Translations under genes and position numbers: made by a program
The notes under the pieces: model-generated
Databases searched by the model: none
Told to the model about the DNA's origin: nothing
Seen by the model: the letters and a program-made list of their open reading frames with translations, nothing else
NCBI RefSeq assembly: GCF_000525975.1
Contig: NZ_AODK01000020.1
Span: 1 to 39,352, forward strand
Source: Listeria rocourtiae FSL F6-920
GTDB lineage: Bacteria; Bacillota; Bacilli; Lactobacillales; Listeriaceae
DNA: 39,352 bases
Direction: 5' to 3'
Part shown: positions 26,540 through 36,186 of the stretch, piece by piece
Layout of the letters: every line of letters starts with the position of its first letter
Numbering within the stretch: position 1 is the first letter of the stretch

Positions 26540-27511
26540 ACACGCTCAGCCTCTCTTTCTAGCTGTTTTGCAAGAAATTGGATGATATGTTGTTGGGTGA
26601 TTATTCCCACCGGCCTACCTTCTTTTTCAACAGATACGGTCGCCTGATTCGCTAATTGTTGTAGTAATGCTTCTACTGCAATTAGCGAACCAAAATCGGC
26701 CTCTCCATCAACTAAACGCGCCTCAAAATAGCCCTGTTCCACCATATCTTGCACAGTGAATTTAGACGATAGTACATGCTGATTCACATTACCTGATTCC
26801 AAGAAATTTTGTACAAACTCATTCGCTGGATTTCGCAAAATTTCATTCGGTGTATCACATTGCACAATCTCGCCGTCTTTCATAATACAAATTCGATCCC
26901 CAAGCATCAATGCCTCTTGCATATCATGCGTAACAAATACGATTGTTTTTTTTGATTTTGCGTTGTAACACAATCATGTCTTGTTGCAATTTTTGGCGGC
27001 TAATTGGATCCAGCGCACTGAACGGTTCATCCATCAAAATAATTTCTGGATCAGCGGCTAAAGCACGGACTACACCAACACGTTGTTGCTCACCACCGGA
27101 AAGTTCTGCTGGCTTGCGATTGCGATAACTTTCTGCATCCAAACCAACGCTATTCAATAATTCGGTAATCCGATTCTGCGTCTTCTCCTTCTCCCATTTC
27201 TTAAGTTCTGGCACAATCGCAATATTTTCTTCAATTGTCATATGTGGAAAAAGTGCAATTTGTTGCAACACATAGCCGATATTCCAGCGCAGTTCGTGAA
27301 TATTATAATCACTGATTCGTTTTTCATCGATATAGATAGTGCCTGTTGTAAGCGGAATAAGACGATTAATCATTTTTAGTGTCGTCGTTTTACCGCACCC
27401 ACTCGGTCCAATAAACACAAAAAACTCGCCATCTTTTATATTCAAATTAACATTTTTGACAGCATGTTCGCCATTTTGGTATTGTTTCGTTACATTTTCA
27501 AAGCGTATCAT
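26536..27511 (-). CDS. BilEA/OpuBA-like ABC ATPase, one homopolymer frame break
   Basis: About 324 residues after repair. Walker [14 protein letters not shown]-loop, signature [10 protein letters not shown], Walker B EIILMDEP, and the H-loop VTHDMQEAL just after the break. The C-terminal ~75 residues look CBS-like, as in OpuA/OpuB ATPases that sense ionic strength. The break is at eight T's (26946-26953), and removing one base restores [13 protein letters not shown]. It powers the fused permease encoded 4 nt inside its end. A sigma-B-like promoter lies upstream, matching the stress control known for bilE in L. monocytogenes. Confidence 0.9.
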
Positions 27512-27556
27512 GGGTCACTTCCCTTTCAGTTTGTCATTAAAAACACATTTATTAAT

Positions 27557-27582
27557 TTACCCTATTCACCAAAACTAGAAAC
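27557..27582 (-). promoter_or_regulatory. Sigma-B-like promoter of the BilE/OpuB operon
   Basis: Minus strand: GTTTCT (27582..27577), 14-bp spacer, GGGTAA (27562..27557). The sigma-B pattern is GTTT-N13-15-GGGTAT, so the -10 differs at one base. Start would be about 40 nt before the ATG. Confidence 0.5.
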
Positions 27583-27752
27583 ATTTGTTCTTAATTCTAC
27601 CACTATCGACTACAAAGTTACACAGTTAAGCATTTCGTTGACAAATCAACTAAAATTAAGCATAATTATCTTTGTCATAGTGAAACGATAATAGTTAGCT
27701 TCACTATGGAGAGCGAATGAGACAAATAGCAACTTGAAAGGGGAACAAAAAA

Positions 27753-28218
27753 ATGGCATTACATGGATATTATTATTACATTGACGAGCCGGGTATGCGA
27801 GAAATAAAATCGGGATATGAATCTGTTTTCACGCTTCCAATGTTACTGTCGCTAGATGAATACTGGGAGATTATTCATTATATCTTTTGCGGGAAGAAAA
27901 AAAAACGGAAAATCACCCTGGGGTTATATTGTGCCACTTAAGATAGAAAATGAAATTCGCGATTCTTTAGCAACCGTATATTTCATTTACCCTGAGCAAG
28001 TCCGTATGGCAAAAGATGCCCTATTCAGTATCACCGAAGACGAATTCCTAGCAATGTATGATTTCAAAGAATTGAAGAAAGCCGGTTTATACGGGATAAA
28101 TTGGCGAACAAAGAAAGATAAGTTAGAAAAAGAATTACGAATAAATTTCCAAGCACTGCGGACTTTTTTTAATAAAGTCTCACAGAGTGATGATTGTATT
28201 ATATTTTATGTTGTGTAA
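27753..28218 (+). CDS. DUF1877 (YfbM-like) protein, one homopolymer frame break
   Basis: About 154 residues after repair, resembling the DUF1877/YfbM family: soluble, aromatic-rich start (MALHGYYYYIDE), then LDEYWEIIHYIFCGK and LKKAGLYGINW. Function is not established. The break is at nine A's (27897-27905), and removing one base joins CGKKK to NGKSPWGYIV. RBS AAAGGGG precedes the ATG. It stands alone and is divergent from the BilE/OpuB operon. Confidence 0.8.
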
Positions 28219-28220
28219 GC

Positions 28221-28366
28221 CTAAGTGCTGAAACAGACCGTTTAACCGCGACAAAAATTGTTAAGGGGCGCAGGGAAAACCCTCTTTTGGTTTTTACGGA
28301 GGCAACGAAATTTTCGAGAGGTTGACTGTTGAAGCCAGATAAATCTAAGTGCTGAAACAGACCGTT
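28221..28366. repeat. 22-bp direct repeat pair, 124 bp apart
   Basis: An identical 22-bp sequence beginning CTAAGTGCTGAAAC and ending ACCGTT occurs at 28221-28242 and 28345-28366. Between them are overlapping hairpins (AGGG-AAAA-CCCT and AAAACC...GGTTTT, near 28270-28300) and the palindrome CGAAATTTTCG. No gene explains them. Confidence 0.65.
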
Positions 28367-28594
28367 ATGTTGATGAACTTTCAAACAGTCATTTCGTTTG
28401 ATTTAGTGAATCGATAGGTAGTCGAGCCGCGAGACTGACAGCATTTTAATTGATTTTTACTGTGAACGTGAAGCTTTCGAGGAGCTAGCTAAGAGGAAGG
28501 CAGTTTCATTGTATTGAGATTCTAATTCAGCATATTAGACTTCTTAAGAACCACTGGTGGATTACATGCTCGCATCCATATGGATTCTAAATAA

Positions 28595-28634
28595 GAACAA
28601 CCCACCGATCCAGATGGACATCGGTGGGTTGTTC
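28595..28634 (-). terminator. Hairpin terminator of the pdp operon
   Basis: GAACAACCCACCGAT pairs exactly with ATCGGTGGGTTGTTC around a 10-nt loop, directly after the pdp stop. The T tract is short. Confidence 0.75.
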
Positions 28635-28642
28635 TCTGTATC

Positions 28643-29944
28643 TTATTCCGTAATAATCGTATGAATCAACCTAGGCGCATCTGCCTTGTCGCTCACTCGA
28701 ATATTTTCGTAAATCTTCGCTTCAACTGCCTTCACATCTTCTTTATTCGCGTAAATTGTTACAAGTGGCTCACCAATCTCCACTTTATCGCCAACCTTCT
28801 TGCGCAACATAATACCAACTGCTAAGTCAATTTCGTCCTCTTTCGTCGCACGTCCTGCGCCTAAAAGCATCGCAGCAATACCAATTTCATCCGCAACAAT
28901 CTCCGCAACAACACCGCTTTCTTTTGCTGGCACATCGATCTTGAACTTCGCTTGTGGCAATTTACTTGGATCATCTACAACCGAACCGTCCCCGCCTTGG
29001 TTGTTCAAAAAGTCTTTGAATTTCGCTAAAGCTTTTCCATTTGCCATTACTTCTTTCAGCATCGCTCGTGCTTCGTCCAAGTCATTCGCTTTCTTAGCTA
29101 AAACAACCATTTGACTTCCTAAAATTAAAACTAATTCTGTTAAATCTTCCGGCCCTTCGCCTTTTAATGTATCAATTGCTTCTTGCACTTCCAAGGCATT
29201 ACCAATCGCAAAGCCAAGTGGCTGCGACATATCTGAAATAACTGCCATCGTTTGTCGACCAACATTATTCCCAATCCGAACCATCGCATGTGCTAAGTTT
29301 TCTGCGTCTTTATCTGTTTTCATAAAGGCACCAGCACCCGTTTTAACATCCAAAACAATCGCATCAGCACCTGCTGCAATTTTCTTACTCATAATCGAGC
29401 TTGCAATAAGTGGAATCGAATTTACCGTGCCAGTTACATCACGTAATGCATACAGTTTTTTATCAGCAGGAGTTAGATTACCGGATTGACCAATAACCGC
29501 AACTTTATCACGGTTCACCAAATCGATAAACTGCTCTTTGGTGATTTCTACATGGAAACCTTCAATCGCCTCTAATTTATCAATTGTTCCTCCCGTATGA
29601 CCTAATCCGCGACCAGACATTTTTGCAACCGGTACATCAAGTGCTGCAACAAGTGGCGCTAATACTAGTGTTGTCGTATCTCCAACGCCACCAGTCGAGT
29701 GCTTGTCCACCTTAATGCCATCAATCGCCGACAAATCAATCGTTTCACCGGAATTAACCATCGCCATTGTCAAATCTGCACGCTCGCGATCCGTCATATC
29801 TTGGAAGAAAATCGCCATAGCCAGTGCACTAACTTGGTAATCTGGAATCTTACCAGCTGTGTAACCATCTACTACGAACCCGATTTCCTCGGTCGTTAAT
29901 TCTTTACCATCACGCTTTTTCGAAATTACGTCTACCATTCTCAT
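28643..29944 (-). CDS. pdp: Pyrimidine nucleoside phosphorylase
   Basis: 433 residues, standard length. Signature [21 protein letters not shown] carries the phosphate- and substrate-binding residues, followed by [16 protein letters not shown] and the C-terminal biotin-like-fold domain. It phosphorolyses uridine, deoxyuridine and thymidine to the base plus (deoxy)ribose-1-phosphate. It is the last gene of the nupC-deoB-pdp operon, 20 nt after deoB. The gene order is close to the B. subtilis dra-nupC-pdp operon with deoB inserted. The start ATG at 29944 has GGTGA upstream; the ATG two codons on is also possible. Confidence 0.95.
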   Translation of the reverse strand: MRMVDVISKKRDGKELTTEEIGFVVDGYTAGKIPDYQVSALAMAIFFQDMTDRERADLTMAMVNSGETIDLSAIDGIKVDKHSTGGVGDTTTLVLAPLVAALDVPVAKMSGRGLGHTGGTIDKLEAIEGFHVEITKEQFIDLVNRDKVAVIGQSGNLTPADKKLYALRDVTGTVNSIPLIASSIMSKKIAAGADAIVLDVKTGAGAFMKTDKDAENLAHAMVRIGNNVGRQTMAVISDMSQPLGFAIGNALEVQEAIDTLKGEGPEDLTELVLILGSQMVVLAKKANDLDEARAMLKEVMANGKALAKFKDFLNNQGGDGSVVDDPSKLPQAKFKIDVPAKESGVVAEIVADEIGIAAMLLGAGRATKEDEIDLAVGIMLRKKVGDKVEIGEPLVTIYANKEDVKAVEAKIYENIRVSDKADAPRLIHTIITE

Positions 29945-29964
29945 TTTCGTTCACCAATCCTTTT

Positions 29965-31146
29965 TTATTTTAAGTCGTTTAAGAAGCTCTCACCGTACTC
30001 AGGAATTTTCACTTTAAAATTATCTGCAACGGTCGCGCCTAAATCAGCAAATGTTTTGCGCAAATCAAGCTCTTTACCGCCGTCTTTGAATTGTTTCGAA
30101 TAGGCTAACAATGGCACATATTCACGTGTGTGGTCGGTGCCGCGATACGTTGGGTCATTCCCATGATCAGCTGTAATAAGTAACAAATCATCTTCTTTCA
30201 TATTTGCAAACACTTCTGGAAGTCTCGCATCAAATGCTTCCAGCGCATCACCGTAACCGATTGGATCGCGACGATGACCGAACAACGCATCAAAGTCAAC
30301 AAGATTTAGGAAACTCATGCCATGAAAATCTTCGCTTAATAAGTCGATAAATTTATCCATACCATCCATGTTTGACTTCGTGCGAATCGATCTTGTAACA
30401 CCTTCATCATCAAAGATATCCGAAATTTTGCCGATTGCAATCGAGTCTAAGCCACCATCTTTCAAATGATCCATCACTGTCTTGTCGAATGGTTTTAGCG
30501 CGTAATCATGACGGTTTGCTGTACGCTCGAATGTCTTTGCTGTTTTTCCAACAAATGGGCGAGCGATAATACGACCAAGCATGTATGGCTCATCACGCGT
30601 AATTTCTCGGCAATATTCGCAAATACGATATAATTCTTCAAGTGGAATCAACTCTTCATTTGCAGCAATTTGTAAAACAGAATCAGCGGATGTATACACG
30701 ATTAAAGCGCCTGTTGCCAATTGTTCTTCCCCGAGTTCTTCCATGATTTCTGTACCACTCGCCGGTTTATTTCCGATTACTTTGCGACCAGAGAAGTCCT
30801 CTATTTTTTTGATAAGTTCGTCTGGGAAACCATCTGGGAAGACGCGAAATGGTGTGTCAATGTAAAGGCCCATAATTTCCCAATGCCCTGTCATCGTATC
30901 TTTACCTGCGGATGTTTCTTGCATTTTTGTGAAGTAGGCTTGTGGCTTATCTGCAACAGGTACGCCTGCGATTTCGCGAATATTAGACAGACCAAGCATC
31001 GCCATATTTGGCATTTTTAGCCCTCCTTTTTCGCGCGCGATGTGCCCTAATGTATCAACGTCAAAATCATCAAATTGCGCTGCGTCTGGCGCCTCACCAA
31101 TACCTACCGAGTCCATAACTACAACGTGAATTCTTTTAAATGCCAT
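29965..31146 (-). CDS. deoB: Phosphopentomutase
   Basis: 393 residues. Alkaline-phosphatase-superfamily enzyme interconverting (deoxy)ribose-1-phosphate and -5-phosphate. Metal sites are visible in [15 protein letters not shown] (N-terminal Asp), [12 protein letters not shown] and [23 protein letters not shown] catalytic Thr lies in [23 protein letters not shown] precedes ATG by 8 nt. It sits 14 nt after nupC and 20 nt before pdp, so it feeds Pdp and PunA products to DeoC (deoxyribose branch) or the pentose phosphate pathway. Confidence 0.96.
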   Translation of the reverse strand: MAFKRIHVVVMDSVGIGEAPDAAQFDDFDVDTLGHIAREKGGLKMPNMAMLGLSNIREIAGVPVADKPQAYFTKMQETSAGKDTMTGHWEIMGLYIDTPFRVFPDGFPDELIKKIEDFSGRKVIGNKPASGTEIMEELGEEQLATGALIVYTSADSVLQIAANEELIPLEELYRICEYCREITRDEPYMLGRIIARPFVGKTAKTFERTANRHDYALKPFDKTVMDHLKDGGLDSIAIGKISDIFDDEGVTRSIRTKSNMDGMDKFIDLLSEDFHGMSFLNLVDFDALFGHRRDPIGYGDALEAFDARLPEVFANMKEDDLLLITADHGNDPTYRGTDHTREYVPLLAYSKQFKDGGKELDLRKTFADLGATVADNFKVKIPEYGESFLNDLK

Positions 31147-31160
31147 TTTGAAAAACCTCC

Positions 31161-32342
31161 TTAATAGATTAAACCAACGATTGTGGCTGTTAAGAAACTA
31201 ACTAATGTGGCGCCGAATAACAGTTTCAGACCAAAACGTGCGACAACGATGCCTTGCTTGTCGTTCAAGCTTTTGACTGCTCCGGCGATAATACCGATAG
31301 ATGAAAAATTAGCAAAAGATACGAGGAATACGGATACAATCGCGGTCGTTCTGCCTGAAAAATCGAAATTGCCATCTGCTAAATCCGTCATCGCGACGAA
31401 TTCATTGGATACCATTTTAGTCGCCATAATACTCCCTGCTTTAACTGCTTCATCCCATGGAACCCCAACTAAAAATGCAAATGGTGCAAAAACGTAACCG
31501 AGTAATTCTTGGAACGAAAGACCGAAAATACCGCTGAAAATCGCATTAATCATCGCAATAATCGCAACGAATCCAATCAACATTGCAGCAACTGTAATCG
31601 CTACTTTAAAACCGTCCATAATATACTCGCCTAACACTTCGAAAAAGCTTTGTTTGGCTTCTTCTTTTACCTCGAGGATATCTTCTTGCTCCGTGACTTC
31701 GTATGGATTGATAATCGATGCGATGATGAAACCTCCGAATAGATTAAGAACCAATGCTGTTACGACATACTCTGGCTTTAAGAGTACCATATAAGAGCCG
31801 ACGATGCTCATAGAAACGGTTGACATTGCGGAAGCACATAGCGTATAAAGACGGTGCTTCGGTAGTAATCCAAGTTCTTTCTTCACGGAAATAAAAACCT
31901 CAGATTGTCCAAGAATTGCGGAAGCAACCGCGTTATATGATTCTAATTTCCCCATTCCGTTGACCTTACTCAGCGCAAGTCCAATATATTTAATAATAAA
32001 CGGCAAAATACGCCAATGTTGTAAAATCCCGATTAGCGCGGAAATAAAGACAATCGGTAGCAATACGCTTAGGAAAAATGATGATTGACCCGTGTTCACG
32101 AGTCCACCGAATACAAAATTCACACCTTCTGCGGCATATGCTAATAATTTACCAAATCCATTCGCAATTCCACGAATAAGCCAATTTCCCGCACTCGTGT
32201 TCAGTAGTATAAAACCTAAGATAAACTGTAAAACAATCATAACGACGATTGGTCTGTATTTCACTTTTCTGCGGTCGTTACTCGCAATCCAAGCGACACC
32301 TAGAACGACAATCAAACCAATGATACCAATTAGAAATTTCAT
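31161..32342 (-). CDS. nupC: Concentrative nucleoside transporter (NupC)
   Basis: 393 residues, CNT family, with about nine hydrophobic segments. Family motifs: [22 protein letters not shown]-type loop and [17 protein letters not shown], then the C-terminal [10 protein letters not shown]-like [16 protein letters not shown]. It imports nucleosides with a cation gradient. RBS GGGGGA lies about 7 nt before ATG. First gene of the nupC-deoB-pdp unit, with a sigma-A promoter and two perfect LacI-type operators upstream. Length and layout are normal. Confidence 0.94.
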   Translation of the reverse strand: MKFLIGIIGLIVVLGVAWIASNDRRKVKYRPIVVMIVLQFILGFILLNTSAGNWLIRGIANGFGKLLAYAAEGVNFVFGGLVNTGQSSFFLSVLLPIVFISALIGILQHWRILPFIIKYIGLALSKVNGMGKLESYNAVASAILGQSEVFISVKKELGLLPKHRLYTLCASAMSTVSMSIVGSYMVLLKPEYVVTALVLNLFGGFIIASIINPYEVTEQEDILEVKEEAKQSFFEVLGEYIMDGFKVAITVAAMLIGFVAIIAMINAIFSGIFGLSFQELLGYVFAPFAFLVGVPWDEAVKAGSIMATKMVSNEFVAMTDLADGNFDFSGRTTAIVSVFLVSFANFSSIGIIAGAVKSLNDKQGIVVARFGLKLLFGATLVSFLTATIVGLIY

Positions 32343-32388
32343 TATGAATCCCCCAATAATTTAAAGTATGGAACTATCTGTGCTACAA

Positions 32389-32506
32389 CTAGTAAAGCGA
32401 TTTACTAGAAAAATGCTAACCTTTTCAGCAAGCGGTTACATTCGGAGCTCAAAAAAGTAAAACGGTTTACCGATAACAGTATATCATCAATTGTATCCTA
32501 TGTGAA
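32389..32506 (-). promoter_or_regulatory. nupC promoter with two palindromic operators
   Basis: Minus strand promoter: -35 TTCACA (32506..32501), 17 bp, -10 TATACT (32483..32478). Operator 1 is GTAAAACGGTTTAC (32457-32470), covering +1 to about +14. Operator 2, CTAGTAAAGCGATTTACTAG (32389-32408), has perfect 8-bp arms. Their centres are 65 bp apart. Both have the central CG of LacI-family/cre sites. The LacI regulator encoded just upstream is the likely binder; CcpA could also use them. Confidence 0.75.
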
Positions 32507-32518
32507 ACAATATCCATC

Positions 32519-32645
32519 TTTCGGCGGAGCGACAGCTATTCATCTTCGTCGTTAAAGTCTGCGCTCTGGTGCTCACATACCCTAGTATGCTCCGCTCCAG
32601 TGCTCGACTTTGCCTAGAATATGAGCAACTGTCACTCCGCCGAAA
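32519..32645. repeat. Long imperfect palindrome, copy 2 of a repeat family
   Basis: 127 bp symmetric about 32582 (CATAC-CCTA-GTATG). The ends TTTCGGCGGAGCGACAG and CTGTCACTCCGCCGAAA are complementary at 16 of 17 positions. The plus strand carries CATCTTCGTCGTTAAA, as in the copy at 5731-5850 on the opposite strand. It lies between the LacI gene end and the nupC promoter. Confidence 0.75.
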
Positions 32646-32709
32646 TTTTGCGGTTTCTCCTGTTAGGCCGGCGTTCTGTGTTTTTACTCGTTTTAGCGAA
32701 ATTCTACCT

Positions 32710-33730
32710 TTATTCTGCGTTTACTATTCGTTTCTTTGTGCTCTCGCGGACAATGAGGTCGAGTGGCATTTTTTTGTTTGCCATTTTTTCGTTTGGATTT
32801 TGGATTGCTTTTAGTAGGTATTTGGCAGCTGTTTTACCGATGTCGTATATTGGTTGACGGATTGTTGTTAGCGTTGGTGCCATGTATTCTGCTAGTTCGA
32901 TGTCGTCGAAGCCAATAACAGAAAGATCGTCTGGAATTGCGATGCCGAGTTCAAGTGCTGCGCGATATGCTCCTGCCGCCATTTGATCGTTCGTTACGAA
33001 CAAGGCTGTTATATCAGCGGTTTCCAGCAACTTTTTCGATGCGATATAGCCACCTGACATTGTCTGATCGCCTTCCATAATCCACGCCGGTGAGCCTAAT
33101 ATTCCGTGCTCTTTTAGTGAAGCTTGATAGCCCTGTAAGCGCTCTTCTACCGAATAGAAAGAATCATCCGATGTGATAATCCCAATGTTCGTGTGACCTA
33201 ACGATATCAGGTGCTCCGTTGCCATGTATCCGCCTTCATAGTCATCAATAAAAATATTGCCTTCCTCGCGATGATGCCGTTTGCGATCCAGCAAAATATA
33301 TGGTTTATGTAGCGCTTCTAGTTGCGTAAACACATTGGATGCCAAAATATTTGGACTGGCAATTATCAATCCATCCACAGCTCGATGCAAAAGCTCCTCC
33401 ACATATAAGTCCTCACGCTTACTGTCCTGCGAAGAATTACATAGTAAGATCATATAATCATGCGCGTTCAAATAATCCTCTGCGCCCTTCACCATTTGCG
33501 AAAAAAAATGGGTCCGTTACTTCCGGTACAATCATACCAATCGTATTCGTCCGATTCGTCACCATATTTTTCGCAAAAAAGTTTGGTTTGTAGGCTAAAT
33601 CTTTTGCGGTTTGAAACACTTTATTTCTCGTTGCTTCACTGAAACGACTCCCTTTACCGTTTAGTATCTGGGAAATAGTCGTAATGGAAACACCCGTTTT
33701 TTCTGCAATATCTCGAATCGTTGCACCCAA
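32710..33730 (-). CDS. LacI-family regulator of the nucleoside cluster, one homopolymer frame break
   Basis: About 339 residues after repair. Helix-turn-helix: IRDIAEKTGVSITTISQILNG; hinge; then a binding-protein-like domain with VTDPFF, VDGLIIASPN, MAAGAYRAALELGIAIPDDLSVIGFDD and TTIRQPIYDIG. The break is at eight A's (33501-33508), and removing one base gives DPFFSQMVKGAEDYL. It probably starts at TTG 33730, with AGAGG about 9 nt upstream. It lies 66 bp after deoC in the same direction and upstream of nupC, whose operators fit this family. The ligand may be a nucleoside or sugar phosphate (inference). Confidence 0.88.
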
Positions 33731-33796
33731 TGTGGCTCGCCTCTTTTCACAGGAAAAATTACTTCTCCTCCATCATGCCACATTTTGACGGTTTTG

Positions 33797-34471
33797 TTAA
33801 TAGTTATCTTTCGGATTTGCGTCATTTCCTGAAACAATCGACACGCCAGCGCTTGCTCCGATACGTGTTGCACCTGCTTCGATCATTTTATCTACATCTT
33901 CTTTTGTGCGAATTCCGCCTGAAGCCTTTACACCAATATCAGGTCCGACCGTTTTGCGCATCAATGCAATGTCTTCCACGGTTGCGCCACCTGTCGAAAA
34001 CCCAGTCGATGTTTTGACAAAATCCGTTCCTGCTGCTACCGCTAAACGGCATGCTCGCTCTTTTTCTTCATCCGTTAATAGACATGTTTCGATGATGACT
34101 TTAACTAAAGCTTTTCCTTTAGCTGCATCGACAACTGCTTTAATATCTGACTCAACTAAAGCGTCATCTTTGTCTTTTAAAGCACCAATATTGATAACCA
34201 TATCGACTTCTGTTGCACCTTTTTGGATAGCGTCTGATGCTTCGAACGCTTTAGTAACGCTTGTGTTGGCACCAAGTGGGAAGCCGATAACGGTACAAAC
34301 ATCTACACCTGTCCCTGCTAATTGTTCATGAGCTAGCTCAATCCACGTAGGGTTCACACAAACAGATGCAAAATTGAATTGCTTCGCTTCTGCTGTTAGT
34401 TTTAGAATCATTTCCTTCGTAGTTTCTGGTTTTAAAGCTGTATGGTCGATCATTTTGGCGATATTCGTCAT
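33797..34471 (-). CDS. deoC: Deoxyribose-phosphate aldolase
   Basis: 224 residues. Class I aldolase splitting deoxyribose-5-phosphate into glyceraldehyde-3-phosphate and acetaldehyde. The Schiff-base Lys lies in [15 protein letters not shown]; catalytic partners lie in [12 protein letters not shown] and [23 protein letters not shown] binds phosphate. ATG at 34471 is chosen because GAGGAG lies upstream and because the alternative ATG at 34510 lies upstream of the expected transcription start. It ends deoxynucleoside breakdown after Pdp/PunA and DeoB. Controlled by DeoR sites at 34517-34560. Confidence 0.96.
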   Translation of the reverse strand: MTNIAKMIDHTALKPETTKEMILKLTAEAKQFNFASVCVNPTWIELAHEQLAGTGVDVCTVIGFPLGANTSVTKAFEASDAIQKGATEVDMVINIGALKDKDDALVESDIKAVVDAAKGKALVKVIIETCLLTDEEKERACRLAVAAGTDFVKTSTGFSTGGATVEDIALMRKTVGPDIGVKASGGIRTKEDVDKMIEAGATRIGASAGVSIVSGNDANPKDNY

Positions 34472-34505
34472 GAGTAATCTCCTCGCTTTTCTATTATTTG
34501 TCTTC

Positions 34506-34560
34506 ATCATAATACAGATATGAACATTTGTAAAGTTATATATGAAATTATGTTCATATC
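34506..34560 (-). promoter_or_regulatory. deoC promoter with DeoR-type inverted repeat
   Basis: -35 TTTACA (34534..34529), 17 bp, -10 TATGAT (34511..34506), close to consensus. GATATGAACAT (34517-34527) lies in the spacer, and its exact complement ATGTTCATATC (34550-34560) lies upstream of the -35. The centres are 33 bp apart, about three helix turns. A third TATGAA half lies between them. B. subtilis DeoR is likewise known to bind a split operator at the dra promoter. Confidence 0.75.
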
Positions 34561-34585
34561 GTGACTGCGTGGTTTCAAAAAGCTA

Positions 34586-35521
34586 CTATCGAACTAATTC
34601 TTTCGCGGTGAACTGATCGGTTATTAGAATGTTGGCATACTCTCCTTGAAGCGCACCATGAATCGCTGCAACTTTCCTTGCACCACCTGCAATAAGGATG
34701 GAACGCTCTTTTTGCTTAAGTGATTCGAGTTCGATACCGATTGTGCGAGCATCGATTTCCGAACTACAAATTTGGCCGTCCCTGTCGTAAAAACGGGAAC
34801 AAATATCTCCAACGCCTTTTGTTTTTAGTAGCTTCTTCTCTATTTCATTAAAATAGCCGAGTCGGAAAAGGAGAGCCTCATCGCGAACGGTTCCGACAGT
34901 GAAAACCGCGATATTCGCCTGTTTCCCCATCTCGATGATGTGGTGGATGTGACGATCCTGCTCCACCATTTCTTTGACGGTAGCATTATCAAAAATAACA
35001 GGGAGCGGTAAGTGACGTGGCATCGTTTGGAAGTTTTCGGCGAATAGGGAAATCGTTTCGGATGCGTATGTATTGACGTTGGAATGACTAATCCCACCTT
35101 TTAATTGAATCACTTCAACACCACGCACATCTTGCGGTCGGATTTTTTTCGCGACTTCATACATTGTTGTTCCCCAACTGACGCCAAGAATATCACCATT
35201 TTTAACGGTTTCTTCAAGATATTCTGCACCTTTTTTGCTAAGGAAGTCGGTAATTGTTGTATATTCGGTAGTCGGTGAAAAAACGACATGCGCTTCTTTT
35301 AAGTTATATTTTTCTCGGAGCGCTGTTTCCAACGCATCCAAGTCGGCGAATGGATCGGTAACTTTGATTTCCACGTAACCACTTTCTTTAGCGAATTGCA
35401 AAAGTCGGGATACAGTCGGGCGCGAAATTCCGAGTTGGCTGGCAATCTCTTGTTGACTGTAATCAGATTGATAATACAGGCGCGCAACTTCAATACTTAG
35501 TTGCTGTTTTTGTTTATCCAT
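34586..35521 (-). CDS. deoR: DeoR, SorC-family deoxyribonucleoside regulator
   Basis: 311 residues. N-terminal helix-turn-helix (YSQQEIASQLGISRPTVSRLLQFAKESGYV) and a SorC-type sugar-phosphate-binding domain with GVSWGTTMYEVAKKI, VIQLKGGISH and ILIAGGARKVAAIHGAL. B. subtilis DeoR belongs to this family and responds to deoxyribose-5-phosphate. RBS GAGG precedes the ATG. An extended -10 (TGATATAAT, 35573..35565) serves as promoter. It lies directly upstream of deoC, with the operator between the two genes, so the assignment is well supported by context. Confidence 0.92.
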   Translation of the reverse strand: MDKQKQQLSIEVARLYYQSDYSQQEIASQLGISRPTVSRLLQFAKESGYVEIKVTDPFADLDALETALREKYNLKEAHVVFSPTTEYTTITDFLSKKGAEYLEETVKNGDILGVSWGTTMYEVAKKIRPQDVRGVEVIQLKGGISHSNVNTYASETISLFAENFQTMPRHLPLPVIFDNATVKEMVEQDRHIHHIIEMGKQANIAVFTVGTVRDEALLFRLGYFNEIEKKLLKTKGVGDICSRFYDRDGQICSSEIDARTIGIELESLKQKERSILIAGGARKVAAIHGALQGEYANILITDQFTAKELVR

Positions 35522-35755
35522 TGGCTTTCCTCATCTCTAAAAAATTAAAACCATGTTCTGATTCATTATATCAGTTAATCTGTATTTACGACATTATTGT
35601 AAATGTTTGAAGAAGAAAGTGATGCTGTAACAGGGCTTGCAATGATTGATGTCTAGTTTGTTATAGAAAAAAAGCGTCATATAACACTCAGACTGTAGAA
35701 AAACTACTTCACCTAATTTTTCACCAAACCTCTTTATGATCGAAATAGCTTTTCT

Positions 35756-36085
35756 AAAACAGATAGGGATGCGACCATCATGTGAATGAAAGCGGATCAC
35801 ATGCGAAATGGACAGTTAAAAGCAGGGTATCATGTTCAAATTGCCACAGAAAATCAATTTATCTTGCATTGTGCCATTTTTCAACGACCTACAGATACGC
35901 GGTGCTTCCTTCCCTTTTTATCTTCGTTTGAAAAGCAATTAGGAGGCCTTCCAGATTACATCGGCGCAGACACTGGTTATGGTGGAGAAGAGGATTATAA
36001 ATACCTATCGGGAACTACAAAAAAGTTGCCGAGCAAACATCCACATCTAACGAAAAAAAAAGCTGTGACAAGGATTTTTTTATGA
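35756..36085 (+). pseudogene. Remnant of an IS1182-type DDE transposase
   Basis: The frame encodes DRDATIM, an in-frame TGA (35783-35785), then MKADHMRNGQLKAGYHVQ, IATENQFI and YIGADTGYGGEEDY, matching the middle of IS1182-family transposases, with the second catalytic Asp in GADTGYG. The TGA replaces an expected Arg codon. Both ends of the protein are missing: upstream codons lead into a stop, and downstream it dissolves into an A-rich tract. No complete terminal repeats were found. An old insertion remnant in the accessory stretch. Confidence 0.75.
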
Positions 36086-36186
36086 CTCATCTATGATACA
36101 ATATTAATTATCAAAAACAATCCGTTTCTGAGACACTCACATTACAAACAGATGACATAATATGATTTGAAAAGGTGGTGGATAAT

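Larger units (their letters stand above)
28219..28642. other. Gene-free spacer between DUF1877 and pdp
   Basis: 424 bp. Holds the direct-repeat pair (28221-28366) and the pdp terminator hairpin (28595-28634). Between 28370 and 28590 the sequence is mixed in composition, with GAAGCTTTCGAGGAGCTAGC near 28471, but without a usable frame, promoter or clear RNA gene. Confidence 0.5.
32343..32709. other. Spacer between the LacI gene and nupC
   Basis: 367 bp accounted for by the nupC leader, its two operators and promoter (32389-32506) and the long palindrome (32519-32645). No additional gene is seen. The frames here are produced by the palindrome. Confidence 0.6.

Noticed and set aside
28199-28384. 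A 61-codon minus-strand frame over the 22-bp repeats
   Set aside because: It has no ribosome binding site, runs through both repeats and the hairpins, and starts inside the spacer. It is explained by the repeat structure.
35640-35755. Terminal inverted repeat of the transposase element
   Set aside because: GTAGAAAAACTAC near 35695 forms a small hairpin, but no matching end was found on the other side, so element boundaries cannot be set.
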